Shown: in pieces, positions 1 to 7,522 of the stretch
Numbering within the stretch: the first letter of the stretch is position 1
Layout: each line of letters begins with the position of its first letter
From: Anaerostipes rhamnosivorans
GTDB taxonomy: Bacteria > Bacillota > Clostridia > Lachnospirales > Lachnospiraceae
Assembly (NCBI RefSeq): GCF_005280655.1
Contig: NZ_CP040058.1
Location: 1,898,001 to 1,962,000 of the forward strand
Length of the DNA: 64,000 bases
Reading direction: 5' to 3'
Notes under the pieces: generated by a model
What the model saw: only the letters and a program-made list of their open reading frames with translations
Database searches by the model: none
Told to the model about the DNA's origin: nothing
Position numbers and translations under genes: made by a program

Positions 1-364
1 CCGGTGTCAAAAAGATCAGAATCCCGGCGATGACAGCACCTCCCGTCAACAGTCCGGTAAACAGAGCCGTGGAGGCCGTCCGGTCAGCCAGCTCATACTC
101 TTTTGCCCCAAGCAGCCTGGATATATAGGACGATGCTCCTGCCCCGAACATCATTCCAAGTCCGATCACCAGCTGGACAATCGGGAAGACCACAGAGACA
201 GCGCCCATCTGGCTGGTACCCAGTCCTCCGACAAAATAGGCATCCACGGCGTTGTAAAGGGCAGAGATCAGCATTCCAATCATGGTCGGGATTCCAAGTT
301 TTAACAGCGCCTTTGCCACCGTCTCCTCCCCCAGAAGATGATTGTTTTTCTTCGCTTCTTTCAT
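1..364 (-). CDS. MATE family multidrug efflux transporter, N-terminal part (runs off the window)
   Basis: Only the first 121 codons are present; the rest lies beyond base 1. The visible protein opens with a short polar segment and then a hydrophobic core containing 'LGIPTMIGMLISALYNAVDAYFV', the usual start of MATE (multidrug and toxin extrusion) cation antiporters, followed by 'GAGASSYISRLLGAKEYE', also typical. The ATG at 362-364 is preceded by a good GGAGG. An operator matching that of the upstream TetR gene sits 67 bp before the start (431-454), so the pump is probably repressed by that TetR. Family assignment is firm; substrate is unknown. Confidence 0.88.
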   Translation of the reverse strand, partial: MKEAKKNNHLLGEETVAKALLKLGIPTMIGMLISALYNAVDAYFVGGLGTSQMGAVSVVFPIVQLVIGLGMMFGAGASSYISRLLGAKEYELADRTASTALFTGLLTGGAVIAGILIFLTP

Positions 365-430
365 TTTTCTTACCTCCAAATTTTTATTTATCTGAACGGT
401 TCCAAAGACCGTACAAATCCTACTCAGTTC

Positions 431-454
431 AATATTGAATATATATTCAATATT
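431..454. promoter_or_regulatory. TetR operator upstream of the MATE gene
   Basis: Perfect inverted repeat AATATTGAA-N6-TTCAATATT. The full symmetric stretch extends one base each side (430-455). The same arms with the same 6-base spacer recur at 1049-1072 in front of the TetR gene, so this is very probably the binding site of the 478-1038 regulator. Confidence 0.8.
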
Positions 455-477
455 GTTCAATAAAAAAAGGAACCGGT

Positions 478-1038
478 TTAAAAACCAATTCCCTGTAAAT
501 ACATTTTTGATATCTTGTTTAGTAGTTTCATGGCCCACTCCTCGCTTTCATAGTGGTATGCGATCTGCAATAGTGCATCTAAAAAATTGTTGGCTATGAT
601 GTGTACAAACACTGGATCGTAATGCCTGCACAGATCCCGGTGCGAGTTCAGATGGCCCTCGATCTCACAGACCAGGTTTTCCTTTTCACACTCATATTTT
701 GTCTTAGTGCTTTTATCCATCATAATGATGAATTCCTTATGGTGCCTGAAAAGACTTCTGATACAGTCCTCTTCCATCTGGCTCAGATACTGGTAATTCT
801 GATGGTCCGATGATCCGCTGCCTTTCATGACCCGCTTCCAGTCAAAATGCACCGGGCGTAGGACTTCATCAAACAATGCCTCTTTATTTTTATAATAAGA
901 ATAAATAAGACCGGCCGGTATCCCGGCTCTGTCAGCGATACTGCGCATGGTCGCCTGGACATATCCATTTTCATAAAACTCCTCCAGGGCCGCATGGAGA
1001 ATCCCCTGCCGGATCTCTTCTTTTAAAACTTGTGCCAT
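478..1038 (-). CDS. TetR/AcrR family transcriptional regulator
   Basis: A 186-residue TetR-type repressor. The N-terminal helix-turn-helix reads 'GYVQATMRSIADRAGIPAGLIYSYYKNKEALF' (about residues 25-55), a standard TetR_N domain; the C-terminal ligand domain is unassigned. The ATG at 1036-1038 is chosen because AGGAGG lies 4 bases upstream and because a longer reading frame starting at 1068 would run through the operator at 1049-1072. An ATG directly before it (1039-1041) is also possible. The gene lies upstream of a MATE pump on the same strand, each with its own copy of one operator, which suggests autoregulation plus control of the pump. Confidence 0.88.
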   Translation of the reverse strand: MAQVLKEEIRQGILHAALEEFYENGYVQATMRSIADRAGIPAGLIYSYYKNKEALFDEVLRPVHFDWKRVMKGSGSSDHQNYQYLSQMEEDCIRSLFRHHKEFIIMMDKSTKTKYECEKENLVCEIEGHLNSHRDLCRHYDPVFVHIIANNFLDALLQIAYHYESEEWAMKLLNKISKMYLQGIGF

Positions 1039-1048
1039 CATTCCTCCT

Positions 1049-1072
1049 AATATTGAACTGTAATTCAATATT
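1049..1072. promoter_or_regulatory. TetR operator overlapping the tetR promoter
   Basis: Perfect inverted repeat AATATTGAA-N6-TTCAATATT, identical in arms and spacing to 431-454. On the minus strand a TTGACA box lies at 1091-1096, and -10 candidates (TAATAT at 17 bp spacing, TATAAT at 15) overlap the outer end of the palindrome, so binding would block polymerase. Confidence 0.8.
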
Positions 1073-1085
1073 ATAATAGTTCTAA
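1071..1085 (-). promoter_or_regulatory. Candidate MarR-type site in the tetR promoter
   Basis: The minus strand reads TTAGAACTATTATAA between the -35 and -10 of the tetR promoter. It matches 14 of 15 bases with the plus-strand site at 1138-1152 in the marR promoter. One copy in each of two divergent promoters suggests that the MarR protein touches both; this is inference. Confidence 0.45.
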
Positions 1086-1109
1086 TTCTTTGTCAATATT
1101 TTTAACTCA

Positions 1110-1152
1110 TTGACAGCCTATGCCCTAATAGTTATAATTAGAACTGTTATAA
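1110..1152 (+). promoter_or_regulatory. Consensus promoter and operator of the marR-tauE unit
   Basis: TTGACA at 1110-1115 and TATAAT at 1133-1138 are separated by exactly 17 bp, a perfect sigma-70 type promoter. The -10 box lies inside a near-palindrome of 16 bp at 1130-1145 (AGTTATAATTAGAACT, one mismatched pair), a likely autoregulatory MarR operator. Confidence 0.75.
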
Positions 1153-1183
1153 AAATAACTTTTAACAGAAAGGACTGATTTTC

Positions 1184-1621
1184 ATGCAGAATCATGTTTT
1201 GACCTATGCAAACCATTTTAAGCATTTGTATCGGCAGACATTCCAGCCTTTGTCGGATCAGTACGAACTTTCGCAGCTGGAAATTGATGTCTTGCTTTTT
1301 CTAAAAAATAATCCAATGCATAATACTGCCAAGGATATCTCCATCATGAGGGGCTTTGCCAAATCCAATGTCTCGAAGGCCGTGGAATCTCTCAGAATGC
1401 AGAAGTATCTCACTTCTTCTCCTGACCCTGTAAACCGGAAGGTGCACCGGCTGATCCTATCTGCTGATATGAAAGACCGGATTAATGCCCTGGCTGGCTG
1501 TCAGGAACAATGCTTTGCACTTTTGCTGGATGGTTTTTCTAAGGCAGAACGGGAAAAACTCCAGGAGTTTTTCAGCAGGATCGATGATAATATCACAAAG
1601 TCACTGAAAGAAAAAAAATAA
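1184..1621 (+). CDS. MarR family transcriptional regulator
   Basis: A 145-residue winged-helix protein. The recognition region 'NTAKDISIMRGFAKSNVSKAVESLRMQKYL' followed by the wing 'SSPDPVNRKVHRLILS' (about residues 45-95) is typical of MarR repressors. The start has AAAGGA 9 bases upstream. It is followed after 19 bases by a TauE/SafE permease on the same strand, so the two probably form an operon driven by the perfect promoter at 1110-1138. The ligand is unknown. Confidence 0.88.
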   Translation: MQNHVLTYANHFKHLYRQTFQPLSDQYELSQLEIDVLLFLKNNPMHNTAKDISIMRGFAKSNVSKAVESLRMQKYLTSSPDPVNRKVHRLILSADMKDRINALAGCQEQCFALLLDGFSKAEREKLQEFFSRIDDNITKSLKEKK

Positions 1622-1640
1622 CAAGTATGAGGTAACGATT

Positions 1641-2408
1641 ATGTTATATAAATTTATCATTTGTTTTTTGGCAGGAATCGGCGCGGGGCTGGGCACAGGT
1701 TTTGCCGGTATGAGCGCAGCTGCTGTCATCAGTCCCATGCTCATAGCCTTTCTCGGAATGAATCCTTACATGGCAGTGGGCATTGCCCTGGCAAGCGATG
1801 TGTGTGCCAGCGCTGTATCTGCCTATACCTATGGCAAACATAAGAACCTGGATATTAAAAACGGATTGGTCATGATGGCCTCCGTGCTATGCTTTACTTT
1901 AGTTGGGAGCTATATTTCAAGCCTTGTACCAAGCACAGCCATGGGCGGTTTTTCTACTTTCATGACCTTGCTGCTTGGAATTAAGTTCCTCGTCCGCCCG
2001 GTCATGACCACAAAAAGCAGCATGGAATCTGTGAACGCAAAAAAGAGATTCCTTCAGTCTGTCATCTGCGGTGCTGTTGTGGGATTTATCTGCGGTTTCG
2101 TCGGTGCAGGCGGAGGTATGATGATGCTTCTTCTGCTGACCAGTGTCCTGGGATATGAGCTGAAGACTGCCGTAGGCACCAGCGTCTTCATCATGACTTT
2201 TACCGCGCTGACTGGCTCTTTAAGTCATTTTGCCATCGGAGGACGTCCGGATATGTTAAGCCTGATATTCTGTGTATTAAGTACCTTCCTCTGGGCCAGG
2301 GTCGCAGCCAAATTTGCCAACAAAGCTTCCGCCATTGTATTAAACCGTGCCACCGGAGCAGTTCTCACAGTACTTGGACTGGCTATTGTTGCTGTGAATT
2401 ATTTTTAG
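1641..2408 (+). CDS. TauE/SafE family sulfite/organosulfonate exporter-like permease
   Basis: A 255-residue integral membrane protein with about eight hydrophobic segments. The two homologous halves typical of TauE/SafE (former DUF81) are visible as 'GIGAGLGTGFAGMSAAAVISP' near the N-terminus and 'GFICGFVGAGGGMMMLLLLTSVLGYELKTAVGTS' near residue 150. Members move sulfite, sulfoacetate or related anions, but the substrate here cannot be read from sequence. It follows marR closely and converges on the MATE gene ending at 2414. Confidence 0.85.
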   Translation: MLYKFIICFLAGIGAGLGTGFAGMSAAAVISPMLIAFLGMNPYMAVGIALASDVCASAVSAYTYGKHKNLDIKNGLVMMASVLCFTLVGSYISSLVPSTAMGGFSTFMTLLLGIKFLVRPVMTTKSSMESVNAKKRFLQSVICGAVVGFICGFVGAGGGMMMLLLLTSVLGYELKTAVGTSVFIMTFTALTGSLSHFAIGGRPDMLSLIFCVLSTFLWARVAAKFANKASAIVLNRATGAVLTVLGLAIVAVNYF

Positions 2409-2413
2409 AACGT

Positions 2414-3763
2414 CTAGTCATCATTCGGAAGATGCTGAAAGAACTGTACCACAAACGGAACGGTGATCACAAATGTCAGAAAATCCGCCACGGTCTGGGA
2501 TACTTCCACTCCGGTGAGCCCCAACAAACGGGGCAGCAAAAAGATCACCGGGATAAAGCAGATTCCGCTTCTTAACATTGCCAAAAAGGAAGCGGTCCCA
2601 TTTTTTCCGATGCTCTGAAACATCATGTTGGCACATACTGCCATTGGCTGCAGAAACAATGTGAGAAGCTGGGCTCTCAACGCAAAGGTCCCGATTTCAA
2701 TGACAGCGGGATCATTCCGGAACCAGCCTACTAGCTGTGAGGATAGGAAAAAGCCTATGACCGCAAGGCTGCCGAGACATAACTCCCCCGCCCCCAGTGT
2801 AAACCGGAACGCTTTCCGTACTCTGGAATATTTTTTTGCTCCAAAGTTAAAAGCTGAAACTGGCTGGAATCCCTGTCCGATGCCAAGGCCCACGGCAAAT
2901 AGAAAAAAGCAGATCCGGTTGACGATCGCCATAGCGGCTACGGCTGCATCACCATAAATGCCAGCCTGTCCATTCAGTACCATCGTTGAAATGCTGGTCA
3001 GTCCCTGACGGATCAAGCTTGGAAATCCGGTTTTGATGATGGAAGAAAAAACTTGGCGGTCCCTGGAGAAAAACCGGACAGACAGCCTGCTCTGAGTCTT
3101 CTTTCCGAAAAATATACTAAACAGAATCAAAAAGCTCACCACCTGGGACACTGCCGTTGAAATTCCGGCTCCCAGGATCCCCATATGAAATTTTGTCATT
3201 AGTACCCAGTCTCCAAAAATATTCAGAAAACCTCCGGCTGTCAGACCAATCATAGCCAAGGATGCCTTTCCCTCATACCGCAGAATATTGTTTAGAACAA
3301 AGCTGCTGGTCATCAAGGGCGCGGAAATAAGGATACAGGCGGCATAGGTTCTGGCAAAGGGAAGGATCGTATCCGTACTGCCAAGCAGGCGCATCAAAGG
3401 ATCCAGAAAGATAAGCCCAAAAAGGCCCAAAAGAATTCCTAAAAGGATAGACCAGATAAAGCTTGTGGATGCAAAGGACGACGCACTCTCCGTATCTTTT
3501 GCTCCCAGTTTTCTTGAAATATTGCTTCCTGCTCCGTGTCCCAGCATGAAACCCACTGCCTGGATAATGGACATGAGGCCAAAGACAATGCCCACCGCGC
3601 CGCTGGCACTGGTTCCGATCTTTCCAACAAAATAGGTATCTGCCATATTATAAATGTTCGTCACCAGCATACTGATGATGGTTGGGATCCCCAGGGATAT
3701 GACCAGTCTGGAAACCGGGGTCTCCGTCATCTTCTTATAATGTTCTAACGCCTTGTCTTCCAC
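2414..3763 (-). CDS. MATE family efflux transporter (second)
   Basis: A twelve-helix MATE antiporter of about 450 residues. Marker segments are 'LVISLGIPTIISMLVTNIYNMADTYFVG' at the N-terminus and 'GHGAGSNISRKLGAKDTESASSF' near residue 85. The start is uncertain. The longest frame begins with TTG at 3784; the GTG at 3763 has an AAGGTG six bases upstream and is preferred; an ATG at 3730 is a third choice. The first two overlap the end of the upstream TetR gene (stop at 3735-3737), so translation is probably coupled. The TetR protein likely regulates this pump. Confidence 0.85.
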   Translation of the reverse strand: MEDKALEHYKKMTETPVSRLVISLGIPTIISMLVTNIYNMADTYFVGKIGTSASGAVGIVFGLMSIIQAVGFMLGHGAGSNISRKLGAKDTESASSFASTSFIWSILLGILLGLFGLIFLDPLMRLLGSTDTILPFARTYAACILISAPLMTSSFVLNNILRYEGKASLAMIGLTAGGFLNIFGDWVLMTKFHMGILGAGISTAVSQVVSFLILFSIFFGKKTQSRLSVRFFSRDRQVFSSIIKTGFPSLIRQGLTSISTMVLNGQAGIYGDAAVAAMAIVNRICFFLFAVGLGIGQGFQPVSAFNFGAKKYSRVRKAFRFTLGAGELCLGSLAVIGFFLSSQLVGWFRNDPAVIEIGTFALRAQLLTLFLQPMAVCANMMFQSIGKNGTASFLAMLRSGICFIPVIFLLPRLLGLTGVEVSQTVADFLTFVITVPFVVQFFQHLPNDD

Positions 3764-4334
3764 TGCTTTCACCTTCTTTTCCAATCGAATCGATAAACTG
3801 CTCCACCATAAATAGAAAACTATCCTCCGGGCCGATCTCCAGGCGGTTCATATATCCAGTCATTTCGAGGGAAATAAAGCCATGAAGCATACTTCTGAAA
3901 GCCCGTTCAAAATGAATGATAGGTTCCTTCTCCTTTACCTTCTCAGAGATCACCCTGATGATAGGTGCTACGATCCGTTTCAGTGCATTTTTTAATTCTT
4001 CATCCTCCGACATTTGAAGACCTATGACTGCCTGATATAATTCAGGATTGTTTTTGGCATAATCCCGGTACCAGAGTGCCATTTTTTTTAATGCCTGCTC
4101 CATACTTCTCCCTCTTGAGGCTTCTGTCAGGCCTTTTTCCATCTCATGTATCCCATACAGGCCGACGGCTTTTTGAATCTCGTTGATCCCTCTTATGTGG
4201 TTATACAACGAGGAAGGCTGTACCTGTAGCTCAGCGGCCAGCTCCCTAAGAGAAAAATTGTTGAATCCCTTTTGTTCTACCAATTTGATAGCAGTTTTCA
4301 TAATACTTTCATAAGATAAACTTCTTCTGCTCAT
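3735..4334 (-). CDS. TetR family regulator with TetR_C-type ligand domain
   Basis: A 199-residue TetR protein. The helix-turn-helix is 'GFNNFSLRELAAELQVQPSSLYNHIRGINEIQKAV' (about residues 24-58). The C-terminal half ('FERAFRSMLHGFISLEMTGYMNR') matches the WHG/TetR_C class that binds hydrophobic ligands. Start ATG at 4332-4334 has GGAGG 7 bases upstream. The gene overlaps the following MATE gene, and a strong inverted repeat sits in its promoter, so it probably represses its own two-gene operon. Confidence 0.87.
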   Translation of the reverse strand: MSRRSLSYESIMKTAIKLVEQKGFNNFSLRELAAELQVQPSSLYNHIRGINEIQKAVGLYGIHEMEKGLTEASRGRSMEQALKKMALWYRDYAKNNPELYQAVIGLQMSEDEELKNALKRIVAPIIRVISEKVKEKEPIIHFERAFRSMLHGFISLEMTGYMNRLEIGPEDSFLFMVEQFIDSIGKEGESSGRQGVRTL

Positions 4335-4360
4335 ATAAATCCTCCACCACGCTCAAACAA

Positions 4361-4405
4361 ACACTGTTCGTTTATATTCTAATATGAACAGTGTTCGTTT
4401 GTCAA
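4361..4405 (-). promoter_or_regulatory. TetR operator and promoter of the second tetR-MATE operon
   Basis: ACACTGTTC at 4361-4369 and GAACAGTGT at 4386-4394 form a perfect 9-bp inverted repeat, and each arm is itself close to the palindrome GAACA-C/G-TGTTC. On the minus strand a TTGACA (4400-4405) lies upstream with a plausible -10 (TAGAAT, spacing 18) between the arms. Confidence 0.7.
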
Positions 4406-4869
4406 ATTCTTGCGAATAAATGCTAGGATATTATAAGTACTTCCAAGAGAGGGCTTTTTTTATTTGTTTCTTCTGTCTATTCACCAAATATGGAAAACAG
4501 GGAAATTTTATAGGGATGATGAGTACACTTCTGTAAACGGAAAAGAAAAGACTTTACAAGATACTTATGATAAAATGTGACTAATAGCTATGAAATATTA
4601 TCGCTTGAACAACAAAATCCAAAATGAATGACTTCTCTTGAAAGAACTTTCTGATGAAGAATGTTTTAAAAGAAATGAATCTTGGAATCAAGGTTATCCG
4701 GTATTCACCAGAAAACAATCATAATTTGTTGCTTCATAGTAAGATAAAGCCTTGTATATTCCGTTTATAGTTAATGAAAAGGAGTGGGAGAAAATTAGAA
4801 TTTGTGTTTTAAAAAGTAATATAAAAACTTTATGAACTTCATTTATTAAGTATTAAGGAGAAACTTAGG
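4406..4869. other. Gene-free AT-rich stretch with decayed coding sequence
   Basis: No intact gene is visible. On the plus strand around 4499-4577 a short open stretch reads like protein ('DDEYTSVNGKEKTLQDTYDKM') and further protein-like pieces with stops follow to about 4710, which suggests a degraded gene. The composition is more AT-rich than the flanking MATE and corrin genes, like the rest of 4.4-13.9 kb. Confidence 0.4.
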
Positions 4870-5700
4870 ATGTATAAAACTTTAAATTCAGTATTAAAAA
4901 AACCCCCGCTTTACACAAAGACACAAATTCCATTTTGGGACGATGAACATATATCCAGCCAAATGCTTAAGGCTCATCTTGCCCCTGACTTTGAGGGAGC
5001 AAGCAGAAAATTGCAGTTTATCGAAAAATCCGTACGATGGATAGAAGAACTTGTACCTGCCACCAGTTATCATCAACTGATTGATTTTGGGTGTGGCCCT
5101 GGCATCTATGCCGAAAAATTCACGCAGGCTGGCTATAAAGTAACAGGTATTGATTTGTCTCGACGCTCCATACAGTATGCCATAGAATCAGCGGAAAAGA
5201 AGAACATGGATATTTGTTATCTCTGTCACGACTATCTAAAGATGGATTTAGGCAAAACTTTTGATTTTGCATCTATGATTTATTGTGATTATGGAGCGTT
5301 GTCAACAAATGACAGAAAAATTTTAATGCAAACGGTATATCAGCATCTTAGAAAAGGTGGTAAATTCTTACTGGATGTTTTTTCAACTTTTAAATATGAA
5401 GAGTTTAACGAAATACAAACTTGGGATGTCTGTGAAAATGGTGGATTTTGGAGCCTGGAACCGTATATTTGCTTTAACGGGTGTTATAAGTATTCAGGCA
5501 AAGTTACTTTGGAGCATACTGCTCTTGTTTCTGGAGATATTATCCGCAATTTTTATCTTTGGAATACCTATTTTTCGCCGAGAACTCTGAAACAAGAAGC
5601 TACAGACGCAGGTTTTAAGGTTATTGACCTATATGGTGACGTAGCTGGATGTACCTATCATAACGGAAGTCCTACAATTGCAATACTGTTAGAAAAATAA
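4870..5700 (+). CDS. Class I SAM-dependent methyltransferase
   Basis: A 276-residue Rossmann-fold methyltransferase. Motif I 'LIDFGCGPGIYAEKF' (about residues 73-87) binds S-adenosylmethionine; 'GYKVTGIDLSRRSIQYA' gives motif II with its acidic residue; 'HLRKGGKFLLDVFS' is the usual later strand. The start has AAGGAG about 9 bases upstream. The target molecule is not recognisable; relatives annotated as small-molecule methyltransferases are common in Clostridia. Codon use is AT-rich like the neighbouring mobile region. Confidence 0.85.
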   Translation: MYKTLNSVLKKPPLYTKTQIPFWDDEHISSQMLKAHLAPDFEGASRKLQFIEKSVRWIEELVPATSYHQLIDFGCGPGIYAEKFTQAGYKVTGIDLSRRSIQYAIESAEKKNMDICYLCHDYLKMDLGKTFDFASMIYCDYGALSTNDRKILMQTVYQHLRKGGKFLLDVFSTFKYEEFNEIQTWDVCENGGFWSLEPYICFNGCYKYSGKVTLEHTALVSGDIIRNFYLWNTYFSPRTLKQEATDAGFKVIDLYGDVAGCTYHNGSPTIAILLEK

Positions 5701-5737
5701 ATTGAGTTAGGACAAATTAGTTTGATGGAGGTATGGT

Positions 5738-6076
5738 ATGACAACAGTAAATATTATTTGCTTTGCTATTTATTTTTTAGTTGCACTGCTCATGATAAGT
5801 ATCGGGGTATCCCAATTAAAAAGTCAGGAACCTGTAGGCTTTTATTCAGGTGAGAAACCACCCAATAAAGATGAATTAACAGATGTTATTTCATGGAATA
5901 AAAAGCACGGAACAATGTGGGTATTGTATGGAATCATCATCATGATTTCCTATTTTATTGGAGCGATGATTGGTGATTCCGCTTGGAGTGTTGTACCAAT
6001 GTGTGGAGGTCTTTTGATTCCAGTAGTTTTCATGATTCTGTATCACAACAAATTAAAAAAGAAATATCTGCGGTAA
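5738..6076 (+). CDS. Small membrane protein of unknown function, three predicted helices
   Basis: A 112-residue protein with hydrophobic segments at about residues 5-22, 61-78 and 82-101, separated by a polar loop containing 'SWNKKHGTMW'. The ATG is preceded by GGAGG. It follows the methyltransferase by 37 bases on the same strand. I do not recognise a function; similar small membrane proteins of the DUF3784 kind occur in Firmicutes, but that assignment is a guess. Confidence 0.6.
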   Translation: MTTVNIICFAIYFLVALLMISIGVSQLKSQEPVGFYSGEKPPNKDELTDVISWNKKHGTMWVLYGIIIMISYFIGAMIGDSAWSVVPMCGGLLIPVVFMILYHNKLKKKYLR

Positions 6077-6122
6077 ACTCTAAAAAAGTAAACTGTACAA
6101 TCAATCATTATATCTGTTTTTT

Positions 6123-6140
6123 CTAGACATTGTTGTCTAG
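6123..6140. promoter_or_regulatory. Inverted repeat, possible operator of the split XRE gene
   Basis: CTAGACA-TTGT-TGTCTAG, a perfect 7-bp inverted repeat about 85 bases upstream of the XRE start codon. Position and symmetry suit autoregulation by the XRE protein, but this is inference. Confidence 0.4.
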
Positions 6141-6225
6141 TCACCCAAAACGGCATTTTCTCGCTTCGTGTCGTGTTATGGATAAGAAAACAGTGCTATT
6201 CTGTGAGTGAAAGGAGGAGTGCAGC

Positions 6226-6372
6226 ATGAATCAACAAAAGGTCGGAGGTTTCCTCAAACAACTTCGGAAGGAAAAACAACTCACACAGGAACAGTTGGCA
6301 GAACAATTAAATGTATCTGGAAGAACCGTCTCAAGATGGGAAACTGGTGTTTCCCAAACAAAAAGATATTAA
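6226..6372 (+). pseudogene. XRE family regulator, 5' half, interrupted by the mobilizable element
   Basis: The frame opens with a strong GGAGG and encodes 'VGGFLKQLRKEKQLTQEQLAEQLNVSGRTVSRWETG', a complete XRE helix-turn-helix. It then leaves the family consensus and stops at 6370-6372 after 48 codons. Family members continue with '(E)TGNNMPEISLL', and exactly that continuation lies at 13455 on the other side of the element. Joining the two at the shared GGGAAAC keeps the frame and gives a protein of about 196 residues. The fragment could still be translated as a bare DNA-binding domain. Confidence 0.85.
6338..6344 (+). repeat. attL core GGGAAAC
   Basis: GGGAAAC here is repeated at 13453-13459, in the same codon phase of the split XRE gene. 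It marks the left junction of the element. It also forms a hairpin-like repeat with GTTTCCC at 6349-6355 just inside the element. Confidence 0.75.
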
Positions 6373-6425
6373 GAAACAGCCCATGTTTACCTGCTTGCAA
6401 ACAAAAGAATATTGCTACTAGACTA

Positions 6426-6461
6426 AGAGATACTACATAAGTGTGTTGGTATCTCTTTTTT
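6426..6461 (+). terminator. Intrinsic terminator inside the left end of the element
   Basis: AGAGATAC (6426-6433) pairs with GTATCTCT (6449-6456), followed by a run of T. It would stop transcripts coming from the XRE promoter before they enter the resistance genes. Confidence 0.75.
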
Positions 6462-6766
6462 GTTGCCGTGAAACAGCAGACTATTTCATTTCTGCTTGAT
6501 TACCTTAAAACTTATTAGTCTATGGTTTGTCAAGGGCTTGTTGCGTGAGAAATGCTGAATATCACCCTTTACAAAACATAGGCTGATAAGTAACTTTTCA
6601 AAAGCAGAAAAGAAATGGCAATGCTTATAACAATATGATATAATGCAGATGAAGACAAAAAAGGAATTTGTCGAGCTGGTTAGTTCGAGATAATTTTGAG
6701 TTTGTTAAGATGTGGTGCACTTGATGGAATCACAGGTACGACATCATATTATGGAGGATGAAATAG
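6462..6766. promoter_or_regulatory. Leader region of dfrF
   Basis: No gene is visible. A TATAAT box lies at 6640-6645 and is the best candidate for the -10 of the dfrF promoter, although no good -35 is seen. The rest is AT-rich and unassigned. Confidence 0.4.
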
Positions 6767-7240
6767 ATGATAGGTTTGATTGTTGCGAGGTCAAAGAATA
6801 ATGTTATAGGCAAGAATGGTAATATACCATGGAAAATAAAGGGAGAACAAAAGCAATTTAGAGAGTTAACAACGGGTAATGTGGTTATTATGGGGCGAAA
6901 GTCTTATGAAGAAATCGGTCATCCGTTGCCTAATAGAATGAATATTGTTGTTTCCACCACAACAGAGTATCAAGGAGATAATTTAGTTTCAGTTAAATCA
7001 TTAGAAGATGCATTATTATTGGCTAAAGGACGAGATGTATACATATCTGGTGGATATGGACTATTTAAGGAAGCTTTGCAAATAGTAGATAAAATGTATA
7101 TCACAGAAGTAGATTTAAATATTGAAGATGGAGATACATTCTTTCCAGAATTTGATATCAATGATTTTGAAGTTTTGATAGGGGAAACACTTGGTGAGGA
7201 AGTGAAATATACGAGAACATTTTATGTAAGGAAAAAATGA
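6767..7240 (+). CDS. dfrF: Dihydrofolate reductase, DfrF-like (trimethoprim resistance)
   Basis: A 157-residue bacterial DHFR that reduces dihydrofolate to tetrahydrofolate with NADPH. The N-terminal 'IGLIVARSKNNVIGKNGNIPWKI' carries the NADPH/substrate loop, 'VVIMGRKSYEEIG' the cofactor site, and 'VYISGGYGLFKEAL' the conserved GG motif. From memory it is close to DfrF of enterococci and streptococci, a trimethoprim-insensitive enzyme. The C-terminus looks frameshifted: with one A fewer in the six-A run near 7234 the protein would continue 'NELSKFWI' to a TAG, as I recall for DfrF. The missing tail lies beyond the last core strand, so activity is probably kept. GGAGG precedes the start. Confidence 0.85.
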   Translation: MIGLIVARSKNNVIGKNGNIPWKIKGEQKQFRELTTGNVVIMGRKSYEEIGHPLPNRMNIVVSTTTEYQGDNLVSVKSLEDALLLAKGRDVYISGGYGLFKEALQIVDKMYITEVDLNIEDGDTFFPEFDINDFEVLIGETLGEEVKYTRTFYVRKK

Positions 7241-7321
7241 ATTGAGTAAATTTTGGATTTAGGGTGTTTTCATAAATATATTGCTTTTTATGCATATATA
7301 AATTGTTGTAAGACAAATTCC

Positions 7322-7383
7322 AGTTGAACCAAATCGCTGCGCGATGGCCTGCCAAGGCTGTGGCGCAGCGATTTGGTTCAATT
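7322..7383. repeat. Large perfect hairpin between dfrF and the DinB-like gene
   Basis: Nineteen-base perfect arms (7324-7342 with 7363-7381), extendable by about three more pairs with one mismatch, around a 20-base loop. No T run follows on the plus strand. It is stronger than a usual terminator; it may terminate dfrF, protect mRNA or be the scar or end of a small insertion. Confidence 0.7.
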
Positions 7384-7389
7384 GGTAAA

Positions 7390-7466
7390 AATCGGTGTGC
7401 AGTCCAGAGGAATGGGCAGATACATTCTAAATGTAGTCTGCTTTTTCCTCTGTCCTGACGCCGATT
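7390..7466 (+). ncRNA. Nested inverted repeats, structured leader of the DinB-like gene
   Basis: Three stems nest within each other: AATCGG (7390-7395) with CCGATT (7461-7466); CAGAGGAA (7405-7412) with TTCCTCTG (7445-7452); and the GCAGATACAT side (7416-7425) with ATGTAGTCTGC (7431-7441). It lies directly after the big hairpin and 57 bases before the next start codon. It looks like a folded RNA leader or attenuator, class unknown. Confidence 0.5.
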
Positions 7467-7522
7467 GTTTACGAAATAATTTGTATGGGGCGATAAAATC
7501 AGAATTTGAGAGAGTATTGAAT

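Noticed and set aside
103-438. Plus-strand frame opposite the MATE gene
   Set aside because: It is antisense to MATE and its low-complexity proline-rich translation has no family.
7322-7466. Integron attC site
   Set aside because: The palindromes are perfect rather than showing the unpaired bases and the RYYYAAC/GTTRRRY ends of attC, and no integron integrase is present.
7373-7522. Longer N-terminus of the DinB-like protein
   Set aside because: This part of the frame runs through the hairpin and nested repeats, and ATG 7523 gives a protein of normal family layout.
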